The translations under genes were made by a program, and so were the position numbers. A DNA stretch of 64,000 nt from Megaustenia siamemsis. Lineage: Eukaryota; Mollusca; Gastropoda; Stylommatophora; Ariophantidae. Below are positions 62,783-64,000 of the stretch, piece after piece. Position 1 is the stretch's first letter; every line of letters begins with the position of its first letter. The notes under the pieces were generated by a model. The model did not search any database and had not been told where the DNA came from. It saw only the letters and a list, made by a program, of their open reading frames with translations. The stretch covers positions 41,082,148 through 41,146,147 of the forward strand of contig JAVIAB010000025.1 of NCBI GenBank assembly GCA_032433765.1. The letters are read 5' to 3'.

Positions 62783-62869
62783 GTAGGACTGCCTTTACAA
62801 AGGGGTGAAAGTTTGTCGTAAATTAAATCTAAAAAATAATATACGATATTTCAAGTCTCTTCGTCTCCC

Positions 62870-63745
62870 TCTCAGCTCCATGTGGAGCATAGGTCTTCAA
62901 CACTTTTACCTCCCCGTGGAATATAGATCTTCAACAAACACTTTCAGCTCCCTGTGGAGCATAGGTCTTCTATAAACACTTTCAGTTCTCTGTGGAGCAT
63001 AGGTCTTCAACACTTTTACCTCCCGTGGAACATAGATCTTCAACAAACACTTTCAGCTTTCTGTGGAGCATAGGTCTTCAACAAACACTTTCAGCTCTCT
63101 TTGGAGCATAGGTCTTCAACAAACACTTTCAGCTCTCTGTGGAGCACATGTCTTCAACAAACACTTTCAGTTCGCTGTGGAGCATAGGTCTTCAACAAAC
63201 ACTTTCAGCTTTCTGTGGAGCATAGGTCTTCAACAAACACTTTCAGCTTTCTGTGGAGCATAGGTCTTCAACAAACACTTTCAGCGTTTCTGTGGAGCAT
63301 AGGTCTTCAACAAACACTTTCAGCGTTTCTGTGGAGCATAGGTCTTCAACAAACACTTTCAGCTTTCTGTGGAGCATAGGTCTTCAACAAACACTTTCAG
63401 CGTTTCTGTGGAGCATAGGTCTTCAACAAACACTTTCAGCTCTCTGTGGAGCACATGTCTTCAACAAACACTTTCAGCTTTTTGTGGAGCATAGGTCTTC
63501 AACAAACACTTTCAGCTTTCTGTGGAGCATAGGTCTTCAACAAACACTTTCAGCGTTTCTGTGGAGCATAGGTCTTCAACAAACACTTTCGGCTCCCTGT
63601 GAAGCATAAGTCTTCAACAAACACTTTCAGTTACCTGTGGAGCATAGGTCTTCAACAAACACTTTCAGCTCCCTGTGGAACAAAGGTCTTCAACAAACAC
63701 TTTCAGCTCCCTGTGGAACAAAGGTCTTCAACAAACACTTTCCAT
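62870..63745 (-). repeat. 37-38-bp minisatellite from LINE A 3' end, about 23 copies
   Basis: The unit is GTGGAGCATAGGTCTTCAAC plus AAACACTTTCAGCTCTCT. Same source as 26790-27717, but with different variant bases (CTCTCT, CGTTTCT), so it was amplified independently. The LINE body follows at 63745. Confidence 0.93.
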
Positions 63746-63855
63746 GCCGATCTTTTACTTGCCATTCTCTTAACATCGTTTTATATCTTCCCCATCATCT
63801 TCATCTCTGCTTTCATCTGTCTTCTCCAAGAATACCTTAGCCTTCATTGTAAGGT
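63745..63855 (-). mobile_element. LINE family A, body next to its amplified end
   Basis: Minus strand: WRRQMKAEMKMMGKI, a stop, then a [22 protein letters not shown] stretch running into the array. It corresponds to 1600-1700 of the plus-strand copy. Confidence 0.85.
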
Positions 63856-64000
63856 TAGCTACACGTGAGGCTAAATCAAAGCCAAAGTGCACAACGACAA
63901 ACAAATGCTTGAATAAAAAATGTACACGTGAGAAAACCAATTATATTTTAAAATATGGATACAATTGTAACTGTATAAGATACAATAGGAAGGTATAACT
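63856..64000. other. Unassigned intron at window edge
   Basis: AT-rich; the next exon of the receptor gene should lie downstream of the window. Confidence 0.5.

Noticed and set aside
62561..62596. ATG at 62561 as translation start of a separate gene
   Set aside because: The conserved sequence begins exactly at the AG at 62595-62596, and upstream codons show no family similarity.

Overview
This is eukaryotic, non-coding-dominated DNA, almost certainly from an invertebrate animal. I favour a mollusc or another lophotrochozoan because of the mix of many RTE-like LINE 3' fragments, tRNA-headed SINEs and huge intronic minisatellites, but the species cannot be fixed from sequence alone. I see no prokaryotic gene structure, CRISPR array or rRNA.

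The window lies inside one plus-strand gene that begins upstream and continues downstream. Nine small exons, at 114-201, 24947-25054, 33079-33224, 35698-35776, 39028-39122, 54110-54235, 58795-58845, 60942-61022 and 62597-62782, have AG/GT boundaries and phases that join without a frameshift into 320 residues. The product belongs to the IP3 receptor / ryanodine receptor superfamily: a MIR beta-trefoil region (residues about 1-190) followed by the start of the RIH domain (about 200-320). The C-terminal basic residues look IP3-receptor-like, while the phosphate-binding loop of the trefoil looks altered. It therefore appears to be a divergent, invertebrate-type IP3 receptor paralogue. The coding total is 960 bp in 64 kb, and the introns run from 1.6 to 24.7 kb.

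The introns are filled with two kinds of sequence. The first is 5'-truncated non-LTR retrotransposon ends (at least nine families, here called A-I) and three tRNA-like SINE families, often nested, several with visible target-site duplications. The second is about 35 tandem arrays (periods 15-92 bp), together roughly a third of the window or more.

The most interesting feature is where the arrays come from. Several are amplified pieces of the LINEs next to them, in the same orientation: family A 3' ends at 26790-27717 and 62870-63745, a family C 3' end at 31670-32790, a family D internal piece at 45580-46615, and family H at 9070-10100. Others appear to be amplified from the splice junctions of the host gene itself. 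The donor of exon 39028-39122 is followed by four 17-bp donor repeats and then a 1-kb array that reiterates CAG|GTAAGT. The donor of exon 54110-54235 is triplicated with its exon end. The acceptor of exon 60942-61022 sits inside an array, and a 3.2-kb pyrimidine-rich array precedes exon 58795-58845 and resembles its own 3' splice-site region. Almost all long open frames here are by-products of arrays whose period is a multiple of three, not genes.
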